Source: Ophiodon elongatus
Lineage: Eukaryota > Chordata > Actinopteri > Perciformes > Hexagrammidae
Length of the DNA stretch: 64,000 bases
Assembly: GCA_016806645.1 (NCBI GenBank)
Contig: JACSYO010000919.1
Coordinates: 154,501 to 218,500, forward strand
Reading direction: 5' to 3'
The notes under the pieces were generated by a model. The model did no database searches. It was not told where the DNA came from and worked only from the letters and a program-made list of their open reading frames with translations. Below, piece by piece: positions 1 to 12,169 of the stretch; the stretch's first letter is position 1, and every line of letters starts with the position of its first letter. Position numbers and translations under genes: made by a program.

Positions 1-78
1 TGACACTGACTACAGGCTAGCTGCTAGCTGGTAGCTGGTATGACTGAAATGTAGCCGGCTACAAAACGGAAGCGTTAC

Positions 79-138
79 CTTTTTCTTCTCGTCCACCCGC
101 AATTCGCTCATCTTCTCCGCTACAGTCTGGTCCGACAT
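79..138 (-). CDS. First coding exon of a minus-strand gene, possibly tars1
   Basis: Read on the minus strand, an ATG at 138 opens a 20-codon frame beginning MSDQTVAEKMSELRV and ending in a run of lysines. It stops at a good donor, AAG|GTAACG (GT at 78-77), so the rest of the gene lies off the left edge and 1-78 is intron 1. A CpG-containing promoter-like stretch lies just upstream on the minus strand (about 139-290). A short acidic/lysine-rich N-terminus followed by an intron is typical of the extension of vertebrate cytosolic aminoacyl-tRNA synthetases. Together with an amino-acid-response element in the promoter, this makes threonyl-tRNA synthetase my best guess. That identity is inference: 20 residues are too few to prove it, and no downstream exon is visible. 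The exon call rests on ATG, open frame, donor and promoter context together. Confidence 0.5.
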
Positions 139-300
139 AACGAGTGAAAAGTTACCTCACTCTGAAAGAATGACGGCGCTGTGAGCGGACAGGGTCGCCG
201 GGTAAGGGCTGATGACGTACCCGGATGTGGCAATTCTGATGCAACGTTGCAGGAGGCGGAGCTTTCGCTGACAGAGGACCACGTCAGCAGGTCTCCTAAT
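139..300 (-). promoter_or_regulatory. Promoter of the left-edge gene with stress-response elements
   Basis: This stretch lies immediately upstream of the ATG at 138 and is richer in CpG than the AT-rich DNA that follows. It has no clear TATA box. It contains TGATGCAAC at 237-245 (+ strand), which fits the C/EBP-ATF response element consensus TGATGNAAN bound by ATF4. TGACGTAC, a CRE-like site, is at 213-220. On the minus strand TGACGTGG at 286-279 matches the XBP1/ATF6 UPRE consensus. The self-complementary GCAACGTTGC at 241-250 overlaps the ATF4-type site. The transcription start cannot be placed exactly and probably lies between about 140 and 235. Confidence 0.5.
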
Positions 301-2894
301 TAAATTACCTCCTAGACTTGTTTCATGAAGTCAATTAATTAAACCGGTGTTCATTAGTCTCTGGACACCAAAACATGTGCCATGAAACCTTTAAAGGCTG
401 CTCAGTGTTTATCATAAGGGCAGTAGGCAAGATTTTAGAAATACTGGGGTCACGAGTTACGAAGAATCATCAACCCCCATCTGCCAATAACAAATTTAAA
501 TAAATAATATTCGTTCAAATGTTTCAATAACTGGTATTTGGATTTTCATGTCCAGTTAACTGTTCATTTTTCTGTCAACTTTATTTCAAGGTCTGGATTA
601 TGTTTTCAAGGACTTTATCACCCATTCTTTTTTAATTAATTAATTAATTAGTTTGTTTATTTATTTGTGTTTGTCTAATAGTACATACTGTAATATATAT
701 ATGAGAACCAGGAGATATTTTTGCAAGCACGCACACTTTCTTCAGAACGTGCATTTTTCCCAAGTTATCTCTGGAATCTTCTTAGATTTTCTGTGAAGGG
801 AACAAGCTGGGGATTTGTTTTTATTAATCTCTTGATATCCGGATGCTCTTTCATTTCTTGGTTTCTCGTGCTCTTGCACAACATGGTCACTGACGGCACA
901 GTTAAACTCTGAGTTGAAGAAGCGGAGCCCGTTTTTTTTTTTTGGCCACATGAAAACACTGTTTAGAAATATGAAGTAGGCCATATGCTTGTATTCGTCT
1001 GAGAAATGATTTAATCAGAAGTGCTGTGGTCCAAGCCAAACCTAAGCAAAGACTTTCTGGTCGAAGGTGCACTCAAAATCACAAGGTCACTCTATGTTTC
1101 TGAATTAAATCCCCCTAAGTATTTTAGATGTGTCGCCCAGCAGGGACATGACAGAGGTGTAGAGGCACTGTTAGATCAGCGCTGAGTGAAATCCTCTCTT
1201 CCATATGGTCTGAAGTATGATTTCCTTCTGTTCGGCTTCAGGTGATTTTTATTGCATGCATTACCCAACTGCCTTTGAGGCTCTCAGCTACCGTTTTGTC
1301 AGCAGGTTTAAGAGTTACGGTCTGACAGAACTTCTTCTAAATAGCCTATATGATCATTTGTGGAGTGGAAAGAGAAGAAAGGGAATATTTGCAGAATAAA
1401 ATGGAGGGCTTGACGCCCACTGTGCTGCCACGGGCGGTTTGTTTCAGTCGAATGTTGGGTTGCTAGTGGCAACCACTGCTGGCACTGTTCCATAGAATTT
1501 GCAGTGTAACCGACACCCAGGAAGTGCGCTGGGATCTCAACCAAATGTTTACATCGTGGCCGAACCACGTGATACCATGGGGCCCAAAAATACTTTTTTT
1601 CCCATTGACTTACATCGGGAAAGAGAAATCCAGAGTTACTTTTCATGTAAATGAGCCCGAGAACGAGGCTGGACCGAAGGCTAGGAGACGGGGTCAAAGG
1701 AAGCGCTAGTGCACTTGTTCTTTGGGTCCATTGATGCGGAAGATTCCTGGAGAATCCAGCAAATTTGATCTGAACTTGAACAGTTTTTGGTCCATGCACC
1801 ACTGAGCGACTTTCATAGGAATGAATGGGGCCCTGCTTCCGAAATGTATCCGGTTCTCTGTGTTGGAACATTAGCTGTCGGCACCATTATTAGCTGTTTG
1901 TTATTTGCTGCGATCAGTTTACTGATAACCAAGCTAATGTGATACAACTGTACTAGGCTACTCTTTTGTAATATATATGCAGTGGTGGAATATAATCAGT
2001 TGGCAACTAAACAATTTTGTAGTAGGCTATTGTACAATTTCCATTTTATTCTACTTCTTAAATCAATGAATACATTACGATATATAATTATAGCTTAGGC
2101 AACCCTTCAATATAGTCTAAATGAGCTCCACCTTTACTAGCTGCAACATCAAAGTGACGTAGCTTCTGCATTAATGCATAACTAATTATAATCCACTATA
2201 TATGTACTTCTTAATTATGGGTAGCCTACTTTTACTTTTGGTACTTTAAGTAGTACCAGGCTGAGTTACATATAGATGCTAATACTTTTGTTCCTTCAAA
2301 TTGTAATGCAGAGGTGAAAGTAGACCGGTACGGTCCGCTACTCCGTACCACTAAAGAGTCAGTGTTGAATCCTGTAGTACCGGTACGAGAAAAACACACA
2401 CACACAACAACCCATCACGATCGCGTTTCAACAAGTAAATGCATCGGCTAACGTTGGTTCACACAAACAACAAATAGTTAGCTCTGCCGAGGAGGGTTGT
2501 GTTTATCTGCTTGCTTATACATGCAACATAGGGTATTTGTGCTGCCTTCGTTTTGTGTCGGAATCAAGGGGAACGCCCCCTAGAGTCGTAACTCAAAAAC
2601 AGTCAACTGAGAGTGGAGCGCTGTCTGCGCTCTCCGAGAGCCGTTCTACTTTTCCAGCCTGCTCTCGTTCCCGCGAGGCACCGATTAGCGTCTGTATGAG
2701 ACGCAGCGGGCTTTCAAATAACTCCAATGTAAACCCATCCACGTCATTATTGGACGTTTAGAGGAAATGCTCCGGGAGCGTGAAGACGTAGTATGGAAAC
2801 TGAAAAAAGACACACAGTGGATGTGTCCATACAAACACAGGACTTTCAATCAGGAGACCAGTGTTCAATACCGGCGTTCGTGTCCTAAACTTAC
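301..2894. other. Gene-free stretch, possible MITE ends
   Basis: AT-rich DNA. A 187-codon minus frame at 1308-1871 shows no recognisable domain. A CCGGTACGGTCCGC stretch near 2320-2390 resembles one end of a fish DNA transposon, and 1970-2290 has TACTTTTACTTTTGGTACTT, a repeat-like pattern. No gene. Confidence 0.5.
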
Positions 2895-3150
2895 GTTAGT
2901 AGTGTTTTCCGCACTAATGTTTTATTGTTTGTGTTTTACTTTTAGTTGACGTAGTTATTTCAAGTCCAACCATGATGTTTTTCCTAAACAGTGATGGTTT
3001 TTGTTATCTAAACCAAAGCAAGTGTTTTTGTTTGAATCCATGTTAATCCATGTGTTTTCCAGCGACCCTGTGCTTTAGAAAGTGGTGCCAGAAGGGTCTG
3101 ACCGAGCCTCAGTGGTATGCGACGAGTTGGGATGAGAACGCGTTGAATTT
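2895..3150 (-). repeat. Teleost repeat with CCTAAAC-type units
   Basis: CAACCATGATGTTTTTCCTAAAC, CTAAACCAAAGC and CCAGCGACCCTGTGC, then GAGTTGGGATGAGAACGCG. It resembles, on the opposite strand, the tandem repeat at 19935-20160 and a common fish repeat end. It is diverged. Confidence 0.4.
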
Positions 3151-6100
3151 TCAGATAAACTGCCTCTGAATTGGTCCATCGTCAGTGTGTTGGTGTCCAG
3201 CACGGACCTGCAGGTTTTTAATCCGTGCTCGCTGCCTTTTCCAAAACTGCTCAGTTAGGCTACTGCTGGCAGACGTTGGCTTCTGCTGCAGCTGACTGTC
3301 TGATATCGAGAGCTGTGGGTTTTTGGCAGCCAGTCGTTTCTTGTTCAGTTTTATTCCAGCAACACGGAGAGCATGTGAAATGACTTTTTCTAACTCGGGT
3401 TGCTGGTTTGCTCTACAACTGCTGTTGATTTGGTTGTCATTTTTCTTCTGATTCAAAGGAAAAGCAGTTATCATTTTTGAAAGTTTGGTCGCCGTTCTCA
3501 AATACATTTTCTGTTGCTTTACATGATGTCTTTCTATACAAATCGGGTAAAAAAAGATTGGGATGCGTGAAGATGAGGACGGGAGGAGAAAAATATGAAG
3601 CGATGAAGATCGAAGAACTTCAATTTAGCCTCCCTTCACCCCTGCTTGTAACAGAATATTTCTACACTGTAATATTGCAACTTTTTCCTACTTGTTCCAC
3701 CGCTGTATGTTACTGTGATTACTGGTATTCCTATGTTGAAGCTACTAAATTTTCTTCCTTTATTATTTTCTTCTTTTTTTTTACACTTCCTTTTGATCTA
3801 ATATTATTTATTGTACTACCTTATTGTTTCTGATTTGTCGTTATAATCGGTGAAATTTGTCGTACAATACTGTTTTTGCTGTTTCCAGTAAAACTACAAA
3901 GGTCAACAACTTAGACCTCCTGATTATTGAGGACCAGAAAGAGCCACATTTTGAAATCAGCTTCACTTGCTGAGCCGATGGTGTTGAACGCTCAAATGGT
4001 CGTCGACACGGCCTTGTGTGAAAACCTTTGTTGTCTCATAAAGGATGCAATGAAGCGTATGAGGTATATGCAGCTAATATGAAGAAAGGGTTTCGTGGAT
4101 TGGGAATTAAAGTGCCATTTGGGGGCCTATTGTTGACATTGTGAGCATGTGAGCAGACCTGTTGTTGCCAGTGGTCCATTTGATGCTGCAGTCTGTGCTA
4201 CAGTTTTGCTTTTCCTCTTGTATCAAAATCATTTTTCTGCATGTAGTTTCGACTGTTCAGGATGAGAAGAGACTGGGTTTTGGGAGAAATGTCACGAATG
4301 CGGAATAAAAGATGATTTTTGGTGGAGTTTTGTCTGTTTCACGTTTGCCCCTATTTCTGTTTTTATTCTAATCCATCTTTTCTTTCTTTTTTTTTATACA
4401 AATAATATATGGATCCTAATCGCTTTTATTATTTATGTTTCTTTTAAACTGTACTGATTATTTCTAATTGCTGTGTTGTTCTTCACATGTCCAACACATT
4501 CATTATAGAGTGCCGGTGTGTTTTCTAATCTTTAATCAGACGAACCAACTAATCTACACACATAATTCACACTCACAATGCATGCATAATCGAAATAAGA
4601 AAGAGTAGATTAGCGTTGTCGCTGATTAGAACCACATCGGCGACACTCACCGAGAGGGAGAGCATCTGAGGTTATGTTTGTGCCGTGTGTTTTGCTGTCT
4701 TCCTTTGGCTTGAAGGCGCCAGACTTCAAGACAACGTGTGCATTTCAATTACAGTCGAACGGTGGGTTTTAAACTTCTGACACCCACCGAGGGAATAAGG
4801 AAGAAGCTGCAGCACACTGCGCCATCCTGCTGCGCTTGGGCTTCTTGAGAGAGAAGAGGGGGAATTCTTGAATAATTAACCTTCGAGGACTTGAAACGTC
4901 AGGCGCCGTGTTCTATTTTCTTTTGGGGGGGTGGGGCTCAGAATCACAGTGTTGTTGGTGTGCAAGGTGACAGGCCATGCATTTGAACGTAGCGGTTTAT
5001 TTAAGAATTAATCTGACATGCTTAATTGTGGGATTATACATTTATTACATTCGGTCATCATTTTTCAAATTTATTTATTTAATTTCGCAGTCCAAAAGTA
5101 GCATGATTGGCTCGGATTAACAGCGCGAAGCAAATAGATTTTGACAAGTTACTGATTAAATGATGAGCACTAGCAACTGGTAAAATACAACCACTCTGTT
5201 TTCTTCCCATAAATAAAGCAGTGCACAAAAGGTGTGAGAAAATAAAAAGCGAAAAGGCGGCTGCTAGTTATTTATAGGAGGAGGTGAAAAAAGAAAGGTG
5301 TCAGAGGCAAAGGCGCTGTAAAAGTGGATCTATTCGGGCCACCCTCGATGTTGTGAGGATTGAGACGTATGCGTTATGTCTAGATATTTTTGAATACCTC
5401 ACATCGCTACAACCATTAGGTGTCAGTAGAGAAACCTGTCTCTCCAACACTTTTTTTTTCCGCCTGCAGTTTGCACTTCCCCACAGCTGACACTGTCACC
5501 TCCCTCACTGAAGTTTTGATGGGATTTGTTCCAAACGCATCATGAATATTTTATCCCTCTGTGGTAAATTTTTCTTTTTCTTCTTCTTTCTCTCAATGCG
5601 GGACGTGTGGAACATCCCGTCTGCGTTGTGCTGTCCGTGTCCCATGAAACGCTTCTCTGAAACAATATTTGGGAATACCTCGTGATTAGAGAATTTGTGG
5701 GGTGGGGCCCACTTGGAAAACTCACTAAGGCCAACATCCCCAAAAACAAAGCATCTGGGATGCGGCGAAAAGATGCAAAATCTGGAGAATTAATTGAGAC
5801 GTGCTGCCTCGACGAGACCGACTGTGAGAGCAGGGAGCACGCTTTTCAAGCTCAGAGCTTATAATAGATCTTGAGAGCACTGAATCGAGGCTCGTCAACG
5901 CCTCACGACCGAGCCCGATGTGATGGCACAGGCTCTGTGAGGGAGAGCGTTCTCACAGGTCTGAGTGGGCCGGCTGGTTTTTCTGCTTCAAGGACACAGC
6001 TCCAGTGTGAAAAAACTCACTGGCCCTCAACGGCCCACCGTACAGGGAGGAGGGTGACACCTGGTCAGAAACGAGGGCAGGGAGAACCACCGCTCACCTC

Positions 6101-6226
6101 ACCCGCTCACCTCACCCCCCTCCTCCCCCCCAGACCGGGCAGACAACCAGCTGCCGCGAAATCCTTTGTGTAGTGGTCCATCATTCCTGAGAGCTGTCAC
6201 ATTACGGCCATCGGCAGTCCCTAACA

Positions 6227-6227
<1 letters not shown>

Positions 6228-6271
<44 letters not shown>
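6228..6271 (+). repeat. (CA)n microsatellite
   Basis: Uninterrupted CA dinucleotide run of about 44 bp. Confidence 0.95.
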
Positions 6272-6273
<2 letters not shown>

Positions 6274-6729
6274 CCCCGGACTCCGCACAACTCAGTAGGG
6301 CTGAAATCTTCTTGAACCTTTATAATTATGACTTTTTAGGCTGCACATTTTTGCCAATTTTTTTTTTAATTATTGATTTCCTTTGTCTCGATCAACTTTG
6401 CACTAATTGCAAAACGCAGTTTGGTCCCTTGCGGCACTATGGAGGCAGTATCGAGTCAGAAGCTCTATGTGGTTCTTATTTGCCTTGAATTTCTCAAAAG
6501 AAAAATTTGTCTTTCACATTTTCAGTCGGACAAATCACATCGGAATTGCACTCAGCCGTGGGGCCCCTTTAAGAGTCGTGCGTGAGGCAGTCAGCGGCAT
6601 GTATGAAAACAGGCAATGAAAAGTGTTATGACAAAGCGTGAGTCACCGCAACCACGAGAGGCCCTCGAGCATGCAGCCATAATTGGGCACCCAAAAATAT
6701 TATGCAGTTTGCTGCAGCCGAATGCGAGA

Positions 6730-6860
6730 TTAGCTGTGGACAGACACATAGATGCACACTCACAAACGACCGCACGCATACACACACATACACACACATA
6801 CACACACATACACACACAATCGATTGATGGCATGATGCTCCCGGCGGAGATAATAATAAT
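6730..6860 (+). repeat. Unclassified shared repeat, copy 1
   Basis: CTGTGGACAGACACATAGATG, CGCACGCATACACAC and GGCATGATGCTCCCGGCGG recur in the same order at 17865-17960. The middle is expanded here into CATACACA repeats. Confidence 0.5.
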
Positions 6861-7379
6861 GCATACAAGAAGTTACCTTTTTCATATCATGGTAATACAG
6901 TTGAAAGTGTGTAGTCCTGTTAGTTGAGTAATCTGAGATATGAGAGTTTGCAGCAAAGCAGCATTGCATCCATACGTTAAAATATTCAGAATTGGCAAAG
7001 AAGGACATTGTGAGAAGTGTAATGATAATTTAGTGACTCCATGTATCCAAAGTAGGGATGGGGATTAATGTGGCAGCCAACTGTTTAACATATTGTTGGA
7101 GTTCTACATTATTTCGATTCATTATTTACATCAATTCATCGTTTATGTTTCCATTTTCTAATGTGCTGCTCTGGAACAATTACTTAATCTACATTCAAAA
7201 TGTCCAAACAATAGTGCATTGTTCTCAACAAACACATTGTAATGTCTGTGACTCTCCCACTTTCCTCAAGAATAATTCACCTCACTCAACGTACTGTATG
7301 AATACAAATAACACACTCGGAAATGGCTCTTCTGATCTACATCAACCCGTTGTTTTCCACTCCATCTCCACAACGCACG

Positions 7380-7426
7380 CACGCGCTCAAAACACACACG
7401 CACACGCACGCACACACACACACGCA
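7380..7426 (+). repeat. (CA)n/(CG) compound microsatellite
   Basis: CA repeats interrupted by CG-containing CACGCACG units. Confidence 0.85.
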
Positions 7427-8829
7427 TGAGCGAGCGAGGTCTGTTTCTGGGTCGTTTGCCTTCCTCTGCCGAGCTTCCTGCAGAGTTTCTGGTTCAGACA
7501 AGAGGTGCTCCCTTTGAGTCAAAAGATTCAAACGCTGATGCGCACATGAAACGGCCTTGACAGCAGTCAAATGAATTGCAATAAACAGGAAGTGGGGGGG
7601 GGAAACCAACGCAAAAAAATATGTTGTTTAGCACTGAGCTCCACTTGTTTTCATTCAAGGTGAATCACTCACATAAAAATGTTTCCCCAGCTCAACAGTG
7701 AAGTGGCACCGAATTCCGAAGCATGCTGCTACATTAAAGTAAAGTGCACCCATTCTGTTGCATGCATTTATGCACCAAAAGAAATAAGGTGTGCCAGTCT
7801 GCATATGACAAAAAAATAAAACACACCAAAAAAATAAAAAAAGTATAAATAAATCATACATTGCAATTGCAGTAACATTTCTGTGTGCTATATTTCCTTG
7901 AAGCATATAAGTGCGGGTCATATCCCAGGCAGATGGTAGGGGGTCCAGATTATGCTGCTTAGACTGCCATCTCTGCATTGCCACATAATGTCAAATACAC
8001 CAAAGGAAGGCTTTAGTGAGGATGCCTTTTTTTTTCTTCCAAACCCTCTGTGCTGCTTGGGAAGAAGGTAAAGCAGAAACAGAATGGGGGGGGGGGGGAG
8101 AGAACAAAATGGGTTTGTTATTTATTTATTTTCCCCACCCCTGCTTGCGTCTTAGTAAGAAATGAGAATCTGTCGATGTATGAAATGTAAATCACATCAC
8201 ACCCGGAGGAGCGAACTATTGGCTGAATCAGGATTATGGAATTATTGTAATCTCTGCTGTTCTGTGTGCTAACTCTGTCTACATTATGTTTAGTATTTAC
8301 GGTGCTGAACCACAAATTGCCCCTTCTAAAGTCTGATAGGTCTTCCCTCGGCCAGGCGTGATGGCAGATCAACTGGTCGAGGTTAGTTAGTCTGAGAAAC
8401 AGCGACATGGTGGGGTTTGGGGTGTGGGAGGGGGGTGGAAGGATTAGGCTGGATTCTGGTCCCTTATCATTCTGCTCAGTCTGCTGTGCTCAGCAGCAGT
8501 AAGAAAATTGAAACTAACAGGATCTGCTGTAGCTACAACCCTTCACAGTAAGATGGGAGCCGGGGCCTGGCTGTCATTAGAGGATTACACTTTGTGTCCT
8601 CTGCCACTTGCCAAAAGAATCCTGATGTGCTTAAAAGGAATCCCCCCCCCCCCCACCTGAAAAAAAGAAAATCATATTAAACATTTGTTAATGTGAGAGG
8701 AAGCCTCCCCCTGAAAGAAGCCAACAATCACGATTGTGATACAGGAAAATGTTTTGAACTCTGGCAAATATTCATTATTTATTATAGTAGTGGAGTTTGG
8801 GACTTAAAAAAAACCCACCAATTACTAGC

Positions 8830-9380
8830 TGTGCACAAATATCCACAGCAATACCAATACTGACAACGGATATGGAATATTGGGTTGATACTGACTCCAA
8901 TAGCTTGATCGGGTATCGGTGAAACTGGGGATGATTTATTCAATTCAGTACTACTTTTATATACAAAATACCTTATGGATGGAATCTATAGTTTGGACCA
9001 ATTTGTTTGTGCATTTAAAAAGTTTACATTTAATTGTAATTCCTGTTTTCTTCTGTTTTTATTCATCATTTATAAATATATTTTTTATTTCATATGTAAT
9101 TTTATTATTTAATTTAAATTATTCATTACATTTAAATGTATACATATATATATATATGTATATATATATACATATATATATATATTTACATTTTGTTTTA
9201 CAAAGTTATGAAAGCAATGTTTAAGTCAGATGCTTTTCACAGGATCCCAGTCTCTTCCACACAGGGAGGCAAACAGCTTATCAGTTAAACACTGGTGTCG
9301 GATCGATACTCGGTACGAGCCGACACTCAAACCCAGGTATCGCTATCGGTGTCGAACCTGAAGAAGTCGGAGCTCCACCC
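8830..9380 (+). repeat. Transposon-derived repeat with GGTATCGGT ends
   Basis: The left segment has CAATACCAATACTGACAACGG and ATCGGGTATCGGTGAAACTG; the right has AAACACTGGTGTCGGATCG, ATACTCGGTACGAGCCG and AGGTATCGCTATCGGTGTCG. I recognise this as a dispersed fish repeat. A (TA)n tract sits in the middle. Confidence 0.5.
9139..9186 (+). repeat. (TA)n microsatellite
   Basis: TA repeats with interspersed GTATATAC, self-complementary over most of the length. Confidence 0.9.
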
Positions 9381-10675
9381 ATTACCCGGTAAACGCTCCG
9401 TTGGTACTGTAATCGTGTCTTTAAAGTTCATCTTGACATTCATAACCGCACGCGCTCAGACTCCCCGACCCGTCCATTCATACAACCATCATAGGCCAGA
9501 GGCAGCTTTGTGTGTAGTGCCTTTCAATATAAGAGCTGACAGAATCAGGGACACTTCCCTCTTCGTCTACTGAATATTTTGTCACCTCGGCTGCACAATT
9601 CAGATCAAAATCGATCCCCGAACAAAAGGTACTACATTTCACCGCCGGGAAAGGAAATTAAACTCATTTTGAATTCCAAACATACATTACGCGAGCTTTA
9701 TTCACTTCAGTAGCAGGATAAGCCCCTTGAGATGAAACAGCTCATTAGAAGCAGAAAAAAAACGAGAGAAAAAGAAAAAGTTAATCGACCTCGACTTCCG
9801 CACGACTTTCTCTGAGTCACTCCCACGTGTTTGGCGAGTGCTGAATAAGAAAGCCTCACTGATCCACACAGGTAAGCTGTATTAATCTGGCAAGTTTCTC
9901 GTTTCAATTTTACAAATTGAAAAGCATCCAACAAGCTCCATAAAATGCAGTCTTACGGGGTAGCACAACACGGAATATTTGATTTTCTATCTTACAGGAG
10001 TGGCAAAACAAAGCAGAAATGTTTATTATTTGATGACGCTGATGATGTTACAGCAAGGTTGACTTATGAAATCAGCACGCTCCCAATGCCCACATCCAAT
10101 CAGTGCATTAATTCAAGGGCATTTACATTTATTGTGTGCCAAAAAGGTTAATCACTCCACCTGACCTGCCTGCATCACGGAATGGGGCTTTTTTTAATAC
10201 ATTTTTGAGGGATCATCTCTCTCATCTCTGATAGGATCTGCAATGTGTACGGTGTCAATCACTTGCCCCCCTGAAATTCCACGCCTCAGATTTTACAATG
10301 GGTAAAACACCACCTTTTTCTTTCACAGTACAATAGCTCCTTCAAAAATAAATCTGGATACAGATCAAGTTTTCTGTGAGGTATTGGTTTTAAGCCAATA
10401 TTCCATCTAGATGTCAGAGCAACACACACACACAGAAACAGTCGTGTTTATACCAGTTACAGCTGACTATGTTATTTTGGGCAGCAGATTGGGGTTGAAA
10501 GTTCAATTTTAATCCTATTAAATCTTAATGCGCCATTTGACGACACATACTCTTAATGGGCCGCTTCAGATCTGTGGGCCGACATCAAAGGGAAACACTA
10601 AACCGCCTCAGCTCAAACCACCACAACATTCCCACTAGCTGAAGGAAGCTACTTTTTCAGCACGCATTACCTTGT

Positions 10676-10735
10676 GGAGTTCCTCAGGGTTCGGTGTTAG
10701 ACCCAGTCCGGTTCCTATGCTCGCTCCCACTTGGC
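10676..10735 (+). pseudogene. L2-type LINE reverse transcriptase fragment
   Basis: In one plus frame the sequence reads GVPQGSVLDPVRFLCSLPLG, preceded by ITC. This is the conserved reverse transcriptase block GVPQGSVLGPxLF of non-LTR retrotransposons; the trailing LPLG is typical of the L2 clade of fish. The normal glycine after VL is aspartate here, and the frame is lost within a short distance on both sides. It is a decayed, truncated copy with no intact ORF. Similarity may extend to about 10570-10745. Confidence 0.65.
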
Positions 10736-11019
10736 CTAACAAAATGAAATGCAAAAAGCTTAACCTTCTAGTTTTAATCGTTGCGACTGTGTCACAGAGA
10801 TACGAGTGCAATTTAATGTTACTCAGTCAGCGATGTGACGATGTTCTCCCCTTCTTTGTTACACTGATTGTCCACAGCTATCCAGACCCCTTTAACTGTG
10901 TTGAAACGCTTCAATCGAAACAAATCAAACAAAGAAATAAAGTAAAATACAATATATAATAAACAAAATTGTGATTTGATTTCAAAGGTGCTTGAATTAC
11001 AAAAATCGTCTTCAAGGAA

Positions 11020-11176
11020 GGCTACATCCACACTCATATGTTTTCTTTGCCTACGTCATTGTTTCCAAACTCCTCCATTTTCGGTGCTCTAAAACTCCGG
11101 CGTAGTGCGGAATGCAGTGTGAACGTAGCAAAAGATATGCGTTTTAAAAGGGAAACGCAGTAGTGTGGACACGGCC
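11020..11176 (+). mobile_element. hAT-like MITE candidate
   Basis: The left end GGCTACATCCACACT and the reverse complement of the right end, GGCCGTGTCCACACT, pair over 15 bp. The inside contains TCCATTTTCGG and GCAGTGTGAACG, as in other fish hAT MITEs. No 8 bp target duplication was seen. Confidence 0.5.
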
Positions 11177-11305
11177 GAAGCGTAGCGCCCACCCTCTAGT
11201 TCCCGCTTTAGGTGAGCACTGTTAACTCTCTCAGCACTGTTGCTGTTGTTTGCACTGTTGGCGCTGTTAGCACCTTTAGTTAGTTGGCAACCAGCTCAGG
11301 CATAT

Positions 11306-11510
11306 TCTGAATCCCACTGCTTTTCTTGGCAAGACCCGCCCTGTGCAGCATTCAAGCGCTAAGATTGCTGAGGTACCGGTAACCGGATTTGTTCGGGTCA
11401 TATGCCCTGAATCTAATTACTTGAGGCCAATGCCTAACCTTAACCGCTCGTCTCTGCCTCAAGCAGCTACGCAGGGCGGGTCTTGCCAAGACGAGCAATG
11501 GGATTCATAG
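11306..11510 (+). mobile_element. MITE with about 36 bp terminal inverted repeats
   Basis: The left arm TGAATCCCACTGCTTTTCTT and GGCAAGACCCGCCCTG (11308-11343) is mirrored by CAGGGCGGGTCTTGCCAAG and ACGAGCAATGGGATTCA (11472-11507), with about four mismatches. The interior is short and non-coding, with TAACCTTAACC. Confidence 0.7.
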
Positions 11511-12169
11511 TTACGCCCAGCACAGCCGAGCCATGTAGAGGCAATCCCTCAATCATAGATATTCTCCGGATCTGTAAAGTAGCACCTTAAAGGTGGAATG
11601 GAAAATGATCACAATGATGAACAATTAGTTATTTCACTGTTTCAGTTATTAAAGACAAAAAGCTAAGAGATTGTCCTTTCAACATGTTTTTCCAATTGCA
11701 GATTTCCTAAATAAAGCCTGCATGCTTCACTGCTGTCGCTCTCTATTTAACAACCAAGTCACACATTTCTATTTCCACCTTGCTCTGACTGCAGCGCCTC
11801 AGATCCTTATTGGTAAAAGCAGACAAAAATCACACCATTTCAATACAGGCATCTCCTCCCGGATTAACCGTTCAGAATTGATTTTTAAATTTTCACTGAT
11901 TACTTTTAAAGCACCGATAAATCTAGTCCTGGAGCACACGGTAAACATTTTAAATCTGTAAGCCTCTAGTTGAACCCTTCATTTGTCCTCAGCAACTGCA
12001 ACACAGGATGGCTTTAAGACAGTTAAGCTTAAGACGGAAGATTATTGAGTTTCTCCATTTGGAAAAATCTGCAGAAAAGTATGTTGTGTATTTCTTTAAT
12101 TATTATAATACTAATAATGAAACTACTGCTACTACTACTTCTAACTACTACTACTTCTAAAAATGCACA

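Larger units (their letters stand above)
3151..8829. other. Gene-free stretch with simple repeats
   Basis: A 118-codon minus frame (3507-3151) is discussed as a finding. Otherwise there are (CA)n tracts, a G13 run (8086-8098), a C13 run (8642-8654) and the repeat copy at 6730-6860. No supported gene. Confidence 0.5.

Noticed and set aside
1308..1871. 187-codon minus-strand frame, the longest in the window
   Set aside because: No recognisable domain, no splice or promoter context, and it overlaps repeat-like DNA.
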